Counted from the first letter of the stretch, positions 1 to 7,911 are shown. The stretch: DNA of 17,735 bases from JAXJYR01 sp964593515 (GCA_964593515.1 CAZQJH010000019.1:1-17735); one strand, 5' to 3'. Numbers and translations: made by a program. Notes: a model not told the origin generated them from the sequence alone.

Positions 1-3000
1 AGCTTCTTCAATAGCTTTAACTAAAGCATCTTTATTAGCTAAATCACTAGCACTAGCACTAACTTTTAAATCACCACTAACTTTTTCCACAACAAATTCA
101 CCACTTGCTTGATCAACAGCAACACTATTTGTTGTATCGTTCATCGTAACATTAACACTAGTTGGTAAACCTTTACCTTCTACTGCACTTAATTTAGCTT
201 TGTAATCTTCACCTTTATAAGCTTTAACACTACCATCACAAGTTAAGTCAGTTAAATCATATTCAACATTAAAGTATTGTTTTACTTGTACTTTACTAGC
301 TTTATATTTAACTTCAAAATTAAGTACATCTTCATCACTAGTTACTTTCACATCATGTTCATCAACACTTAACCATAAGTGTAAGTTTTCATCTTCTGGA
401 TGATTAGCACTTACTTTAAAGTCTTTTCCATCAACAACTACCGCTTGCACATCACTTGCAGGAACTAAGACTTCTTTTACTTCATCATAATCATCATTAA
501 CAATTGAAGTGAATGGTAAGTTATTAGCTTTGAATGAACCACCACTAATCATTAATGAACCATTTCCACCTTGAGGATAAATACCTGCTCCTACAGCATT
601 AATGTCTTCACGAGCACTAATCGCCGTTACGGTTCCACCATTAATATATGTTGTCGTTCCATTAGTACCAGCTCCACCACCTAAAGCAGCAGCTGCTGTT
701 TCACTATAAGCAATGATTTCTCCACCATTAATTGTTAAGCTTCCTAAAGCTTGAGATTGATCTCCTGTACCAATACAAGCTCCACCTACGGTTGTATCAG
801 TTGCTCCTTTATATACTAATGATTTAAGATCTAATTTACCACCGTTAATTGTTACATTAACTTTAGTTGTACTCTTATGTCCTGTACCAATTACAGCAGC
901 TTGCACTTCGCTATATCCACTAATTGTACCACCGTTAATAACAATCGTACCACTAGCTGTTTTATATGAACAGTTTCCATCTCCAATAGCAGCTCCACAT
1001 GTACTTAAGTTTCCACCATATCCTGCTTCAGAGAATGGTACAGCTACATCTAATTTACCTGATTCAATCGTAATTTTTCCAAATCCATATCCACTACCAC
1101 CGATAATTGAACCTGAACCAATTGTTGTACCAGTTAAAGTAGGTCCATCAAAAGTAATATTACCAGCTGCTTTACCAGCATCTGCTCCAATACCAGCTGC
1201 ATAAGTAGAACTTCCAATCGTAATATCTACCTTACCATTACCAATAACATTTAAACTTACTCCATCATTTACACTAAATAAACCTTTAGAAGTATATTTA
1301 TCCGCAACAAAGCTATTTGATCCTTTGAATTTTAAAGTATTTTCATTTCCTTTGAAAACTACAACACTCTTACCAGTTTTAATATTTACATCTTGTAATG
1401 TTAAGTTTAAGTTTTCAATTTGGTTATCAATAGCTAAGTTCACATAAGGATTTTCACTTGTATTTTCACTATGTCCTACTAATGTAACATACTTAGCTGC
1501 ATCAGTAATAGTAATTGTTCCACTTAAATCTTTAGGTAATTTATAAGTACCATCTTTCACAATTTTTAAATCAGTTGGTAAGTCTTTAGAAGAATCAACA
1601 ATTGTTAGAATTGAAGTACCATATACCCCATTATTAGCTGTCGCACGAATTTCACTTTCTCCAGGTCCTTGAATTGTAATTAATCCTGAAACAGCATCAA
1701 TTGTTGCTACTTTTTCATTTGAAGATGACCATGTTACTGTTTTATCAATTGCTGTTTCTGGGTAACAAGTTGCACTATATTGAATTGGTTTAATTGAGTC
1801 AATACTTGCTGTTACTTGTTGTTGGTTTACTTTTACTAATGAAACTTCCATATCTTGACTAGTTAAACTAAATACTTCTGATAATGTTTCATTTAAAGCG
1901 TAGTCCATCATATATAATGTTCCTACTGTATATCCAGCATTAAGGGCAGCAGTTAAATCAAAGAGAAGTTTAACTTCACTACCTGCTTCATCATAACTAA
2001 AGGCAACTGGTTCACTTAAACTTCCTTCTCCAGTTTCATCAGCTAATTGAGCTCCCATTAAGTAATGGTTATCACTTAATGTAAATTCTAAGTATTTAAC
2101 CCCATTTTCTTCATAGAAACGACGTTCTTTAATGACTGGTTTTTCATTATCAACATAAATTGGGAAAGTTATAGAATCACTAACCCCTTTTTCACCATCA
2201 ATTGTTCCATTTACAGTAAAGTAGTATTGTCCATCTGGTAAATATGAATAGTATCCATCTTCATCAAATACAATTGGTGCCCATCCTTCTTCAGGCATTG
2301 CATAAGTAAAGAATCCTCCAGATGAATAGTAGAATGATTTAGCTTGATTATAAGCTACATTTTCATAAACTACTTCATTTTTATCATTAGTAACTACATA
2401 TTGAGTTGTTTTAGAAGCACGATGCATTCCTAATACCGGGAATACACGATCATATTCTAATGAACGAGAAGCAACAGCAATCTTGTTTTCATCAACTTCT
2501 CCATTAACATAGTTAAATCCATAAGGAACACCATCTCCAGTTAAAATGTTGAATTGGTATAATCCACTTGCTTCAAATGTTGAATATTGTTCATCATCAT
2601 ATAAAGTGTAATCGAAAATTGGCGCTTTAGCCCAATCACCATAGTATCCTAAGAATGGTAATGATAAAGTAACTTCATTTTCATCAGTTGGTGTTACATA
2701 TAAGAATCCATCAATAAATGTACCATTAGTGAAATCTTTTAAGTTTTCTTTAGCTTTATCACTTAAAGTTAAAGTTACATCAACCTTAGTTTCACCATTA
2801 GCACTAACTTTAACTTGTTCTTGACTGTATTCAACTGTAATTTCATCATTTCCTAATACTCTTGAACTTTCAGATACAAATTGTGTATCTTCGATAATTT
2901 CTTCCTTAGCTGTTAATGCTACGGTTGATAAATCAAAAGTTAATTCTTTATCACTTGTGTTGTGAATAGTGAATGTAAAGTTGAATTTACCTTCTTCATT

Positions 3001-5022
3001 ATCTCCTAATTGAGCTTTAGGACGATCCCCATTTACAGTTAAGTAAGCATTAGTATGAATTGCATTATAGATTTGGGCTAATCCTGAACCTTGTTTTCTT
3101 GGTGTATATAAAACTCCATCAGGATCACTTACGGGATTAGCTGTACTCATTAATAAGTTATTAACTAAGGCTTGTTTTTGTACACTTGTATAAGTTGGGT
3201 ATTTTTCATTTACATATTGGCGCATTAATGCAGCTGCTCCAGCCATATGTGGAGATGCCATTGATGTACCACTCATGTTTCCAAATTTATCTCCAACAGT
3301 TGTTGAATAAACATTTCCTCCAGGTGCAGTAATTTCTGGTTTTAAGCTCATATCTGGTGCTACCCCTAAGTTAGAGAAGTCTGACATTTCTCCTCCAACT
3401 ACACTTTCAGTATCTTGAGCAAATTCTTTTGATACAACGATTTCTTTAACTTCAGCTTCACGCATAATTTTTCCATCAGCTTTTGTAATTGAAATCATTG
3501 GTAATAAACCACCTGATTGCATATTAACGGCTTCACCATCAACATTATTGAAACAAATTAAAGCAATAGCTCCAGCTGCTTTGGCATTTGCTTCTTTTTC
3601 AGTGAAGGCAATACTTCCACGAGCTACTAAAGCAATTTTACCTTTAACATCAACACTTTCAAAATCACTTTCAACCCCAAATCCAGGAATTACTACATAT
3701 TCAATTGTTTGTCCATCGAATGTTGGAATAAATAATTTATCATCACTTGCTGCATCATTAAATGAAATTTTGTTTTCTCCTACTTTAAAATATTCGTTAT
3801 AAACAATTTCTTCATTAATACTAGCAACTGACATCGCTGCATTATAAGTAGAAGGTGAACCTACTACCCCATTATCTGGGTTAGTTACTAAGTTCATATC
3901 ATATCCATAAGCATTACCATATGCTGAACTTGTATCATTACCTGCAGCTGCCATTAAGTTAATACCTTGAGCTTTTACACGGTCATATACATCATTAGTA
4001 TATTCATCTGCTTCACGAGTAAATCCAGCTCCAACTCCTAATGACATGTTAATAGCATCAACATCTAATAAAACACAATCTTCTAAGGCAGCTAAAATCC
4101 AACTATCATCAGCTCCTGCTTGAGTATCTGAGAAGACTTTCATTGATACAATTTGAGTATCAGGTGCTACCCCACTAAATTCACTACAATCAGCTCCTAC
4201 TGAACCAGATACGTGTGTACCATGTCCTTGTGAATCAGCTACATTATTATCTTTATCAGCATAATCATAAGCAAATGGAATTTTAGCACTAACATATAAA
4301 TCACTAGCACTTTCTCCTTTAGCTTTTAATTTACCACTTGCAATCGCATTTTCAACACTTTCTGGTGTAAAACGTGGACTTTCTGGATCGTTAGCAAATC
4401 CACGGTGGTTTACATCTAAACCAGTATCTAAAACCGCTGTAACCGTTCCTTTACCAGTATATCCTTCTTCATTAGCACGATCACTATCCATCATATTTCC
4501 ACTTGTTCTTGTCGCACTAACATAACCATTAACTGGTTCAACATAATCATAAGTTTGCGCTACATATACCGCTTTAACTCCTTCAATACTAGCTAAATTT
4601 TCTTTTTCTTTATATTGAGCACTAACTGCAAAACCATTTAATACATATTTATATGTATATTCAACTTTAAGTCCTTTAGCTCTAGTACTTAAAATATCTT
4701 GTTTTACACTAGCTTGTTGTTTCTCTAATGCTTTTAAAGCTTGACTTCCTTTACTAGTAACTAAGTAATCTTTTAATGAAATACTATTAGCTTTACGATC
4801 TAATAAAGGTTCATCTTCTAAAACAACGATAAAGTTAACTACATCATCTTCTTTATAATTATCTAATGTTGTTTTAACTTCCTCCTTGTTCTTTTCCACA
4901 ACATCTTTTAATGATTCATATGATAATGTTTGTTTCGCATATAAACTACTTGAAACATTAGGAACCACTAATAGTGCTGCTAATAAAGCACAAAGTGTGC
5001 GTTTAAATAATTTACCTGTCAT
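1..5022 (-). CDS. Secreted S8 (subtilisin-like) cell-envelope protease, lactocepin/C5a-peptidase type, C-terminus outside the window
   Basis: The frame is open from the ATG at 5022 to the window edge (1674 codons), so the gene is partial. The start has an AGGAGGA ribosome site 5 bases upstream. Domains seen: signal peptide (KR at 7-8, hydrophobic 10-21, likely cut after A29); I9-like propeptide about 61-157; S8 catalytic domain with D199 (LDTG), H267 (GHGTH), oxyanion N362 (AAGND) and S587 (GTSMASPH). A PA-like insert lies at about 430-535. Fn3/C5a-peptidase-like beta domains follow from about 650, then a Big_2 Ig-like domain at about 1060-1140 (WSSSN at 1098). A glycine-rich beta-helix-like region spans about 1165-1495. 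The last visible residues (NKDALVKAIEEA) resemble the start of a FIVAR-type module. All catalytic residues are present, so an active extracellular protease is expected. A wall anchor, if any, lies beyond the edge. It has its own promoter. Confidence 0.95.
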   Translation of the reverse strand, partial: MTGKLFKRTLCALLAALLVVPNVSSSLYAKQTLSYESLKDVVEKNKEEVKTTLDNYKEDDVVNFIVVLEDEPLLDRKANSISLKDYLVTSKGSQALKALEKQQASVKQDILSTRAKGLKVEYTYKYVLNGFAVSAQYKEKENLASIEGVKAVYVAQTYDYVEPVNGYVSATRTSGNMMDSDRANEEGYTGKGTVTAVLDTGLDVNHRGFANDPESPRFTPESVENAIASGKLKAKGESASDLYVSAKIPFAYDYADKDNNVADSQGHGTHVSGSVGADCSEFSGVAPDTQIVSMKVFSDTQAGADDSWILAALEDCVLLDVDAINMSLGVGAGFTREADEYTNDVYDRVKAQGINLMAAAGNDTSSAYGNAYGYDMNLVTNPDNGVVGSPSTYNAAMSVASINEEIVYNEYFKVGENKISFNDAASDDKLFIPTFDGQTIEYVVIPGFGVESDFESVDVKGKIALVARGSIAFTEKEANAKAAGAIALICFNNVDGEAVNMQSGGLLPMISITKADGKIMREAEVKEIVVSKEFAQDTESVVGGEMSDFSNLGVAPDMSLKPEITAPGGNVYSTTVGDKFGNMSGTSMASPHMAGAAALMRQYVNEKYPTYTSVQKQALVNNLLMSTANPVSDPDGVLYTPRKQGSGLAQIYNAIHTNAYLTVNGDRPKAQLGDNEEGKFNFTFTIHNTSDKELTFDLSTVALTAKEEIIEDTQFVSESSRVLGNDEITVEYSQEQVKVSANGETKVDVTLTLSDKAKENLKDFTNGTFIDGFLYVTPTDENEVTLSLPFLGYYGDWAKAPIFDYTLYDDEQYSTFEASGLYQFNILTGDGVPYGFNYVNGEVDENKIAVASRSLEYDRVFPVLGMHRASKTTQYVVTNDKNEVVYENVAYNQAKSFYYSSGGFFTYAMPEEGWAPIVFDEDGYYSYLPDGQYYFTVNGTIDGEKGVSDSITFPIYVDNEKPVIKERRFYEENGVKYLEFTLSDNHYLMGAQLADETGEGSLSEPVAFSYDEAGSEVKLLFDLTAALNAGYTVGTLYMMDYALNETLSEVFSLTSQDMEVSLVKVNQQQVTASIDSIKPIQYSATCYPETAIDKTVTWSSSNEKVATIDAVSGLITIQGPGESEIRATANNGVYGTSILTIVDSSKDLPTDLKIVKDGTYKLPKDLSGTITITDAAKYVTLVGHSENTSENPYVNLAIDNQIENLNLTLQDVNIKTGKSVVVFKGNENTLKFKGSNSFVADKYTSKGLFSVNDGVSLNVIGNGKVDITIGSSTYAAGIGADAGKAAGNITFDGPTLTGTTIGSGSIIGGSGYGFGKITIESGKLDVAVPFSEAGYGGNLSTCGAAIGDGNCSYKTASGTIVINGGTISGYSEVQAAVIGTGHKSTTKVNVTINGGKLDLKSLVYKGATDTTVGGACIGTGDQSQALGSLTINGGEIIAYSETAAAALGGGAGTNGTTTYINGGTVTAISAREDINAVGAGIYPQGGNGSLMISGGSFKANNLPFTSIVNDDYDEVKEVLVPASDVQAVVVDGKDFKVSANHPEDENLHLWLSVDEHDVKVTSDEDVLNFEVKYKASKVQVKQYFNVEYDLTDLTCDGSVKAYKGEDYKAKLSAVEGKGLPTSVNVTMNDTTNSVAVDQASGEFVVEKVSGDLKVSASASDLANKDALVKAIEEA
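537..1236 (-). repeat. Seven to eight degenerate Gly-rich beta-helix turns inside the protease
   Basis: Within the protease, at about residues 1263-1495, a degenerate unit recurs roughly every 25-40 residues. It has the form I-x-I-N-G-G-x-[IVL], a variable stretch, then A-A-[IVL]-G-x-G. Clear copies contain VINGGTISGYS, TINGGKLDL, TINGGEIIAYS, YINGGTVTAIS and MISGGSF, with AAVIGTG, GACIGTG, AAALGGG and AVGAGIYP as the paired loops. The pattern resembles Cthe_2159-like or other right-handed beta-helix carbohydrate-binding and adhesin domains. The resemblance is judged from memory. The DNA copies are diverged, so this is a protein-level repeat and not a recent tandem duplication. Confidence 0.7.
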
Positions 5023-5046
5023 ATTATTCCTCCTTCTAGCATCATC

Positions 5047-5077
5047 GTTAATGAAAATGATGGATTTTTTCATTAAC
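5047..5077 (-). promoter_or_regulatory. 11-bp inverted repeat (hairpin) in the protease leader
   Basis: GTTAATGAAAA at 5047-5057 is a perfect inverted copy of TTTTCATTAAC at 5067-5077, with a 9-base loop. It lies between the predicted transcription start (about 5091) and the ribosome site (5028-5034) of the protease gene. It has no T-tract after it, so it is not an obvious terminator. It could be an mRNA-stabilising 5' hairpin or an operator for a dimeric regulator. Confidence 0.6.
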
Positions 5078-5097
5078 TATGAAACACACATGAGTCA

Positions 5098-5125
5098 ATT
5101 ATACTACTTTTTCACATTATTTCAA
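5098..5125 (-). promoter_or_regulatory. Sigma-A-type promoter of the protease gene
   Basis: On the minus strand, TTGAAA (5125-5120), a 16-base spacer and a perfect TATAAT (5103-5098) form a good vegetative promoter. The start of transcription should fall near 5091, giving a leader of about 68 bases. Confidence 0.75.
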
Positions 5126-5131
5126 CTCGTT

Positions 5132-5158
5132 TTTACATTTTTGTTACATTTTGTTACA
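5132..5158. repeat. Three phased TTACA direct repeats upstream of the protease promoter
   Basis: On the plus strand TTTTGTTACA occurs twice back to back (5139-5148, 5149-5158), and TTTTTACA ends at 5137. The ACA ends are therefore spaced 11 and 10 bases, about one helical turn each. The array starts 7 bases upstream of the -35 box, where activators usually bind. Such spacing is typical of OmpR/PhoB-family response-regulator operators; that assignment is inference. Confidence 0.5.
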
Positions 5159-5206
5159 AAAAAATATTGGCAAATAAATCATCAATTATTTCTTTTGCCA
5201 ATATTT
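5157..5206 (-). terminator. Rho-independent terminator of the LicC-like gene
   Basis: A perfect 13-bp stem pairs 5194-5206 with 5162-5174 across a 19-base loop and is followed on the minus strand by a run of Ts (plus-strand As 5157-5164). The upstream arm lies in the last codons of the LicC-like gene and its TAA stop (5186-5188) sits in the loop. It insulates the protease promoter from upstream transcription. Confidence 0.75.
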
Positions 5207-5851
5207 CTCATATATTTGAAGTGAATTTCGATAATCTTTCATCGTTTCAATCCGCATAATACTATTTGAAGACATCTTACAAACTTTAAGCTCCATTTGT
5301 TTCAAGATATCAATCACTTGTCCTTGTTTCTTCTTTTCTAACAATCCTACAAAAGTAAAGCAATCTTTTTCATCAAGATAACATACTCCACTATAAGTAC
5401 AAGCAATTCCTTGATTAGTTAATTTTACTTCTTTTAATACCTGTTCTTCATCAACTACCATTGAACTTAATGTACGTCCATTACAAGCTTGTTCATAGGT
5501 ATATATTGTTGATGAAGTAGCTTTATTTAACCTAAAGATAACACTATTACCATCAATAATATAACTATTATCTAAATATTCTTTGACTAAAGTTAAAGCT
5601 TGTAATTCACTTCCTAAAGCATAATCTGGATATGTAATTAATTTAATATTATATTTAGTTATTAATTCATTAAACATTTCTTGACGATAACCAACAATAA
5701 TATAAATATCTTTAATATCATTTTTTAATAATTGTTGAAGCTGTAATTCAATTAATGCGGTTGTTTTAAACTTAAGAAATGATTGATTAATTACTTGAGT
5801 TAATGGTGATAAACAATACCCTACTTTATAACCTAAAATAATAGCTTTCAT
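5186..5851 (-). CDS. LicC-like nucleotidyltransferase homologue, probably catalytically dead
   Basis: 221 residues from the ATG at 5851; a GTG at 5872 would add 7. The start MKAIIL and the stretch LIELQLQQLL...DIYIIVGYRQEMF...KYNIKL...NSYIID resemble CTP:phosphocholine cytidylyltransferase LicC and related GT-A nucleotidyltransferases closely (alignment from memory). The catalytic parts do not match. The family signature LAAGxGSRL is LGYKVGYCL at 6-14. The Pro-Lys of the usual TPKAL is missing. The metal-binding Asp-Ala-Asp is D100-G101-N102, and the C-terminal metal Asp region reads RIET. I see a retained fold with lost chemistry: a pseudoenzyme, a regulatory partner or a decaying gene. It follows galE after a terminator, and I see no Shine-Dalgarno before the ATG, so expression may be weak or dependent on readthrough. 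Confidence 0.75.
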   Translation of the reverse strand: MKAIILGYKVGYCLSPLTQVINQSFLKFKTTALIELQLQQLLKNDIKDIYIIVGYRQEMFNELITKYNIKLITYPDYALGSELQALTLVKEYLDNSYIIDGNSVIFRLNKATSSTIYTYEQACNGRTLSSMVVDEEQVLKEVKLTNQGIACTYSGVCYLDEKDCFTFVGLLEKKKQGQVIDILKQMELKVCKMSSNSIMRIETMKDYRNSLQIYEKYWQKK

Positions 5852-5860
5852 ATAATAAAC

Positions 5861-5884
5861 AAAAAGGGGCACTTGTGCCCCTTT
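5861..5884 (-). terminator. Terminator after galE
   Basis: AAAGGGGCAC and GTGCCCCTTT form an almost uninterrupted GC-rich stem (5863-5872 with 5875-5884). It begins 5 bases after the galE stop and is followed on the minus strand by TTTTTGTTT. It lies immediately upstream of the LicC-like start codon. Confidence 0.8.
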
Positions 5885-5889
5885 AATTA

Positions 5890-6894
5890 TTATTTTTTAG
5901 TTGTTTCTAAGAAATGCCAAGCATCTTTACACATTTCTTCTAGTCCTTTTTCTGCTTTCCATCCTAAGCATTCATATGCTTTATCTGTACTTGCATAACA
6001 TTGGGCAATATCACCAGGGCGACGTTCAGCAATTTTATATGGTACTTCAATATTGTTAACTCTTGCGAAGGTATTCACAACATCTAATACACTATATCCG
6101 TTTCCAGTTCCTAAGTTATAAGCATCAATTCCAATACTACTACTTACTTTTTGAATCGCATTTACATGTCCTTTAGCTAAGTCAACTACGTGGATGTAGT
6201 CACGAACTCCTGTTCCATCAGGTGTATCGTAATCATTTCCATAAACACTTAACATTGGTAATTCTTTATTAGCTACTTTCACAATGTAAGGCATTAAGTT
6301 GTTTGGAATATCATTAGGATTTTCCCCAATTAATCCACTCTTATGTGCCCCAATTGGATTAAAGTAACGAAGTAAAGCAATACTCCAAGTTGGATCAGAT
6401 ATACATAAATCACGTAAGATTTGTTCAATATATAATTTTGTTGTTCCATAAGGGTTAGTTGTTGGTCCTAATGGGAAATCTTCATTGATTGGAACACTCT
6501 TAGGGTTTCCATATACCGTAGCACTACTAGAGAATACTAATTTCTTACAATCATGTTTAGCCATTACTTTACATAATGCTAAAGTAGACATAATGTTGTT
6601 TTCATAGTACATAATTGGTTTTTTAACTGATTCTCCTACTGCTTTATATCCAGCAAAGTGAATAACTCCATCAATTTGATGTTCGCTGAAGATTTTTTCT
6701 AAAGCAGCTTCATCACAACAATCAGCTTCATAGAAAGCTACTTCTTTACCTGTAATTGTTTCAATTTTCCCAACTACATCTTTTTGTGAATTATATAGGT
6801 TATCAATGATTACTACTTCATAACCTGCATCTAATAATTCAACGCATGTGTGTGAACCGATAAATCCAGTTCCCCCTGTTACTAAAATTTTCAT
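5890..6894 (-). CDS. galE: UDP-glucose 4-epimerase
   Basis: Interconverts UDP-glucose and UDP-galactose with bound NAD in the cytoplasm, feeding the Leloir pathway and cell-surface glycan synthesis. It is 334 residues, the family's normal length. The short-chain dehydrogenase Rossmann motif GGTGFIG is at 7-13. Catalytic S124 (in SSSATVYG), Y149 and K153 (YGTTK) fall at the same numbers as in E. coli GalE, from memory. Other family blocks seen are HFAG (79-82), LRYFNPIGAH and VRDYIHV. An AGGAG ribosome site lies in the last codons of the upstream nucleotidyltransferase gene, whose stop is 2 bases away, so the two are co-transcribed. A strong hairpin ends the unit. Confidence 0.96.
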   Translation of the reverse strand: MKILVTGGTGFIGSHTCVELLDAGYEVVIIDNLYNSQKDVVGKIETITGKEVAFYEADCCDEAALEKIFSEHQIDGVIHFAGYKAVGESVKKPIMYYENNIMSTLALCKVMAKHDCKKLVFSSSATVYGNPKSVPINEDFPLGPTTNPYGTTKLYIEQILRDLCISDPTWSIALLRYFNPIGAHKSGLIGENPNDIPNNLMPYIVKVANKELPMLSVYGNDYDTPDGTGVRDYIHVVDLAKGHVNAIQKVSSSIGIDAYNLGTGNGYSVLDVVNTFARVNNIEVPYKIAERRPGDIAQCYASTDKAYECLGWKAEKGLEEMCKDAWHFLETTKK

Positions 6895-6896
6895 GT

Positions 6897-7823
6897 TTAT
6901 TTATCTCCTTTTTCTAAACTATCCCATAAACCATCTGGATAAACAGCTGCATCCATTAATGCTTGAATACCAGCTCTTACACTTGGTTTATCTTCACTAT
7001 ATGTAACTCCATACCATTTTTCATCAGATTTAAGCATCTTACAACTAAATTTATTTGCTTTAATTCCATTATCTACCACGGTAGGAATATAGCATTCACT
7101 CTTAAGTGGGTTATCCTTAACTTCATTATTTAAGAATAAGTTAAATTGTTCTTCACAATAAGTAAAGAAACTAGGATTAAATCCCCACATATTCATACTA
7201 GCTAATGCATCATCAGCTACTGGATACCAAGTATCATCTAAACAATACTTAACTACCCCATCAATACGTTCAATATTTTTACGTTCCACAACATCTTTTA
7301 ATAAACCATTTTCCACTTCACAAATACCACGTGAAACACTTCCATTTTCACTTAAAGTATTACTTAAAGTGAAACCAACCATTGCCATAGTTGTTTCATC
7401 ACTTTCCACTAAGAAATCATGTAAAGTTTTAAATGATTGTACTCCATAATAATCATCTGCATTAATAATTCCAAATGGTTCCTTAATCACATCTTTACAG
7501 CATAATAAAGCATGAGCAGTTCCCCATGGTTTTTCACGTCCTTGTGGAATTTCAAAACCTTGTGGTAAATAAGCTTCTAATTGTTGATATACATATTCTA
7601 CTTCAATATATTGTGATAATTTATTACCAATTGCTTCTTTAAATTCTTTTTCAATTGATTTTTTAATTACAAAGACCACTTTATTGAAACCAGCACGAAT
7701 TGCATCAAATACTGATAATTCTAAGATGATTTCACCCTTAGGTCCAATTGGATCAATTTGTTTTAATCCCCCATAACGAGAACCCATTCCAGCCGCTAAT
7801 ACTACTAGGGTTGTTTTTTTCAT
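6897..7823 (-). CDS. Sugar-1-phosphate/NTP transferase family protein
   Basis: 308 residues from the ATG at 7823, which has GGAAG 6-10 bases upstream; an earlier TTG at 7865 lies upstream of the likely promoter and is rejected. The protein opens with an intact GT-A nucleotidyltransferase signature, LVVLAAGMGSRYGGLKQ (6-22), for nucleoside triphosphate binding, and keeps an acidic centre INADDYYG typical of the metal site. PWGTAHAL matches the family's GTAxA loop. Such enzymes join NTP and a sugar or alcohol phosphate to make an activated donor. It is not GalU, whose start motif differs. Because galE follows directly, a UDP-sugar or surface-glycan role is a reasonable inference, but the substrate cannot be read from the sequence. 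Confidence 0.8.
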   Translation of the reverse strand: MKKTTLVVLAAGMGSRYGGLKQIDPIGPKGEIILELSVFDAIRAGFNKVVFVIKKSIEKEFKEAIGNKLSQYIEVEYVYQQLEAYLPQGFEIPQGREKPWGTAHALLCCKDVIKEPFGIINADDYYGVQSFKTLHDFLVESDETTMAMVGFTLSNTLSENGSVSRGICEVENGLLKDVVERKNIERIDGVVKYCLDDTWYPVADDALASMNMWGFNPSFFTYCEEQFNLFLNNEVKDNPLKSECYIPTVVDNGIKANKFSCKMLKSDEKWYGVTYSEDKPSVRAGIQALMDAAVYPDGLWDSLEKGDK

Positions 7824-7844
7824 TTTATCACTTCCTTCATTACT

Positions 7845-7853
7845 ATCATACCA
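7845..7853 (-). promoter_or_regulatory. Extended -10 promoter for the nucleotidyltransferase-galE unit
   Basis: On the minus strand TGGTATGAT (TG-N-TATGAT) lies about 22 bases upstream of the start codon. There is no convincing -35 box, as is usual for extended -10 promoters. Confidence 0.45.
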
Positions 7854-7902
7854 TAATTCAGGCAATTATGTTATAAAAAAATCACATTATCCTGGATGAT
7901 TA

Positions 7903-7911
7903 TGGTAAAAT
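7903..7911 (+). promoter_or_regulatory. Extended -10 promoter for the HAD gene
   Basis: TGGTAAAAT (TG-N-TAAAAT) lies 28 bases before the ATG at 7940. The -35 region is weak (CACATT with 17 bases between). It diverges from the similar box at 7845-7853. Confidence 0.45.

Noticed and set aside
1..1300. Recurring short A/C/T-rich words, considered as a tandem DNA repeat or CRISPR-like array
   Set aside because: Spacing is irregular and the DNA copies differ; the regularity is at protein level (beta-helix turns).
3548..3802. Plus-strand open frame of 84 codons
   Set aside because: It lies wholly opposite the protease catalytic domain, has no ribosome site, and reads as its antisense shadow.
4886..5224. 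Plus-strand open frame with a hydrophobic middle
   Set aside because: It spans the protease N-terminus, promoter and terminator in antisense; the hydrophobic look comes from T-rich noncoding DNA.
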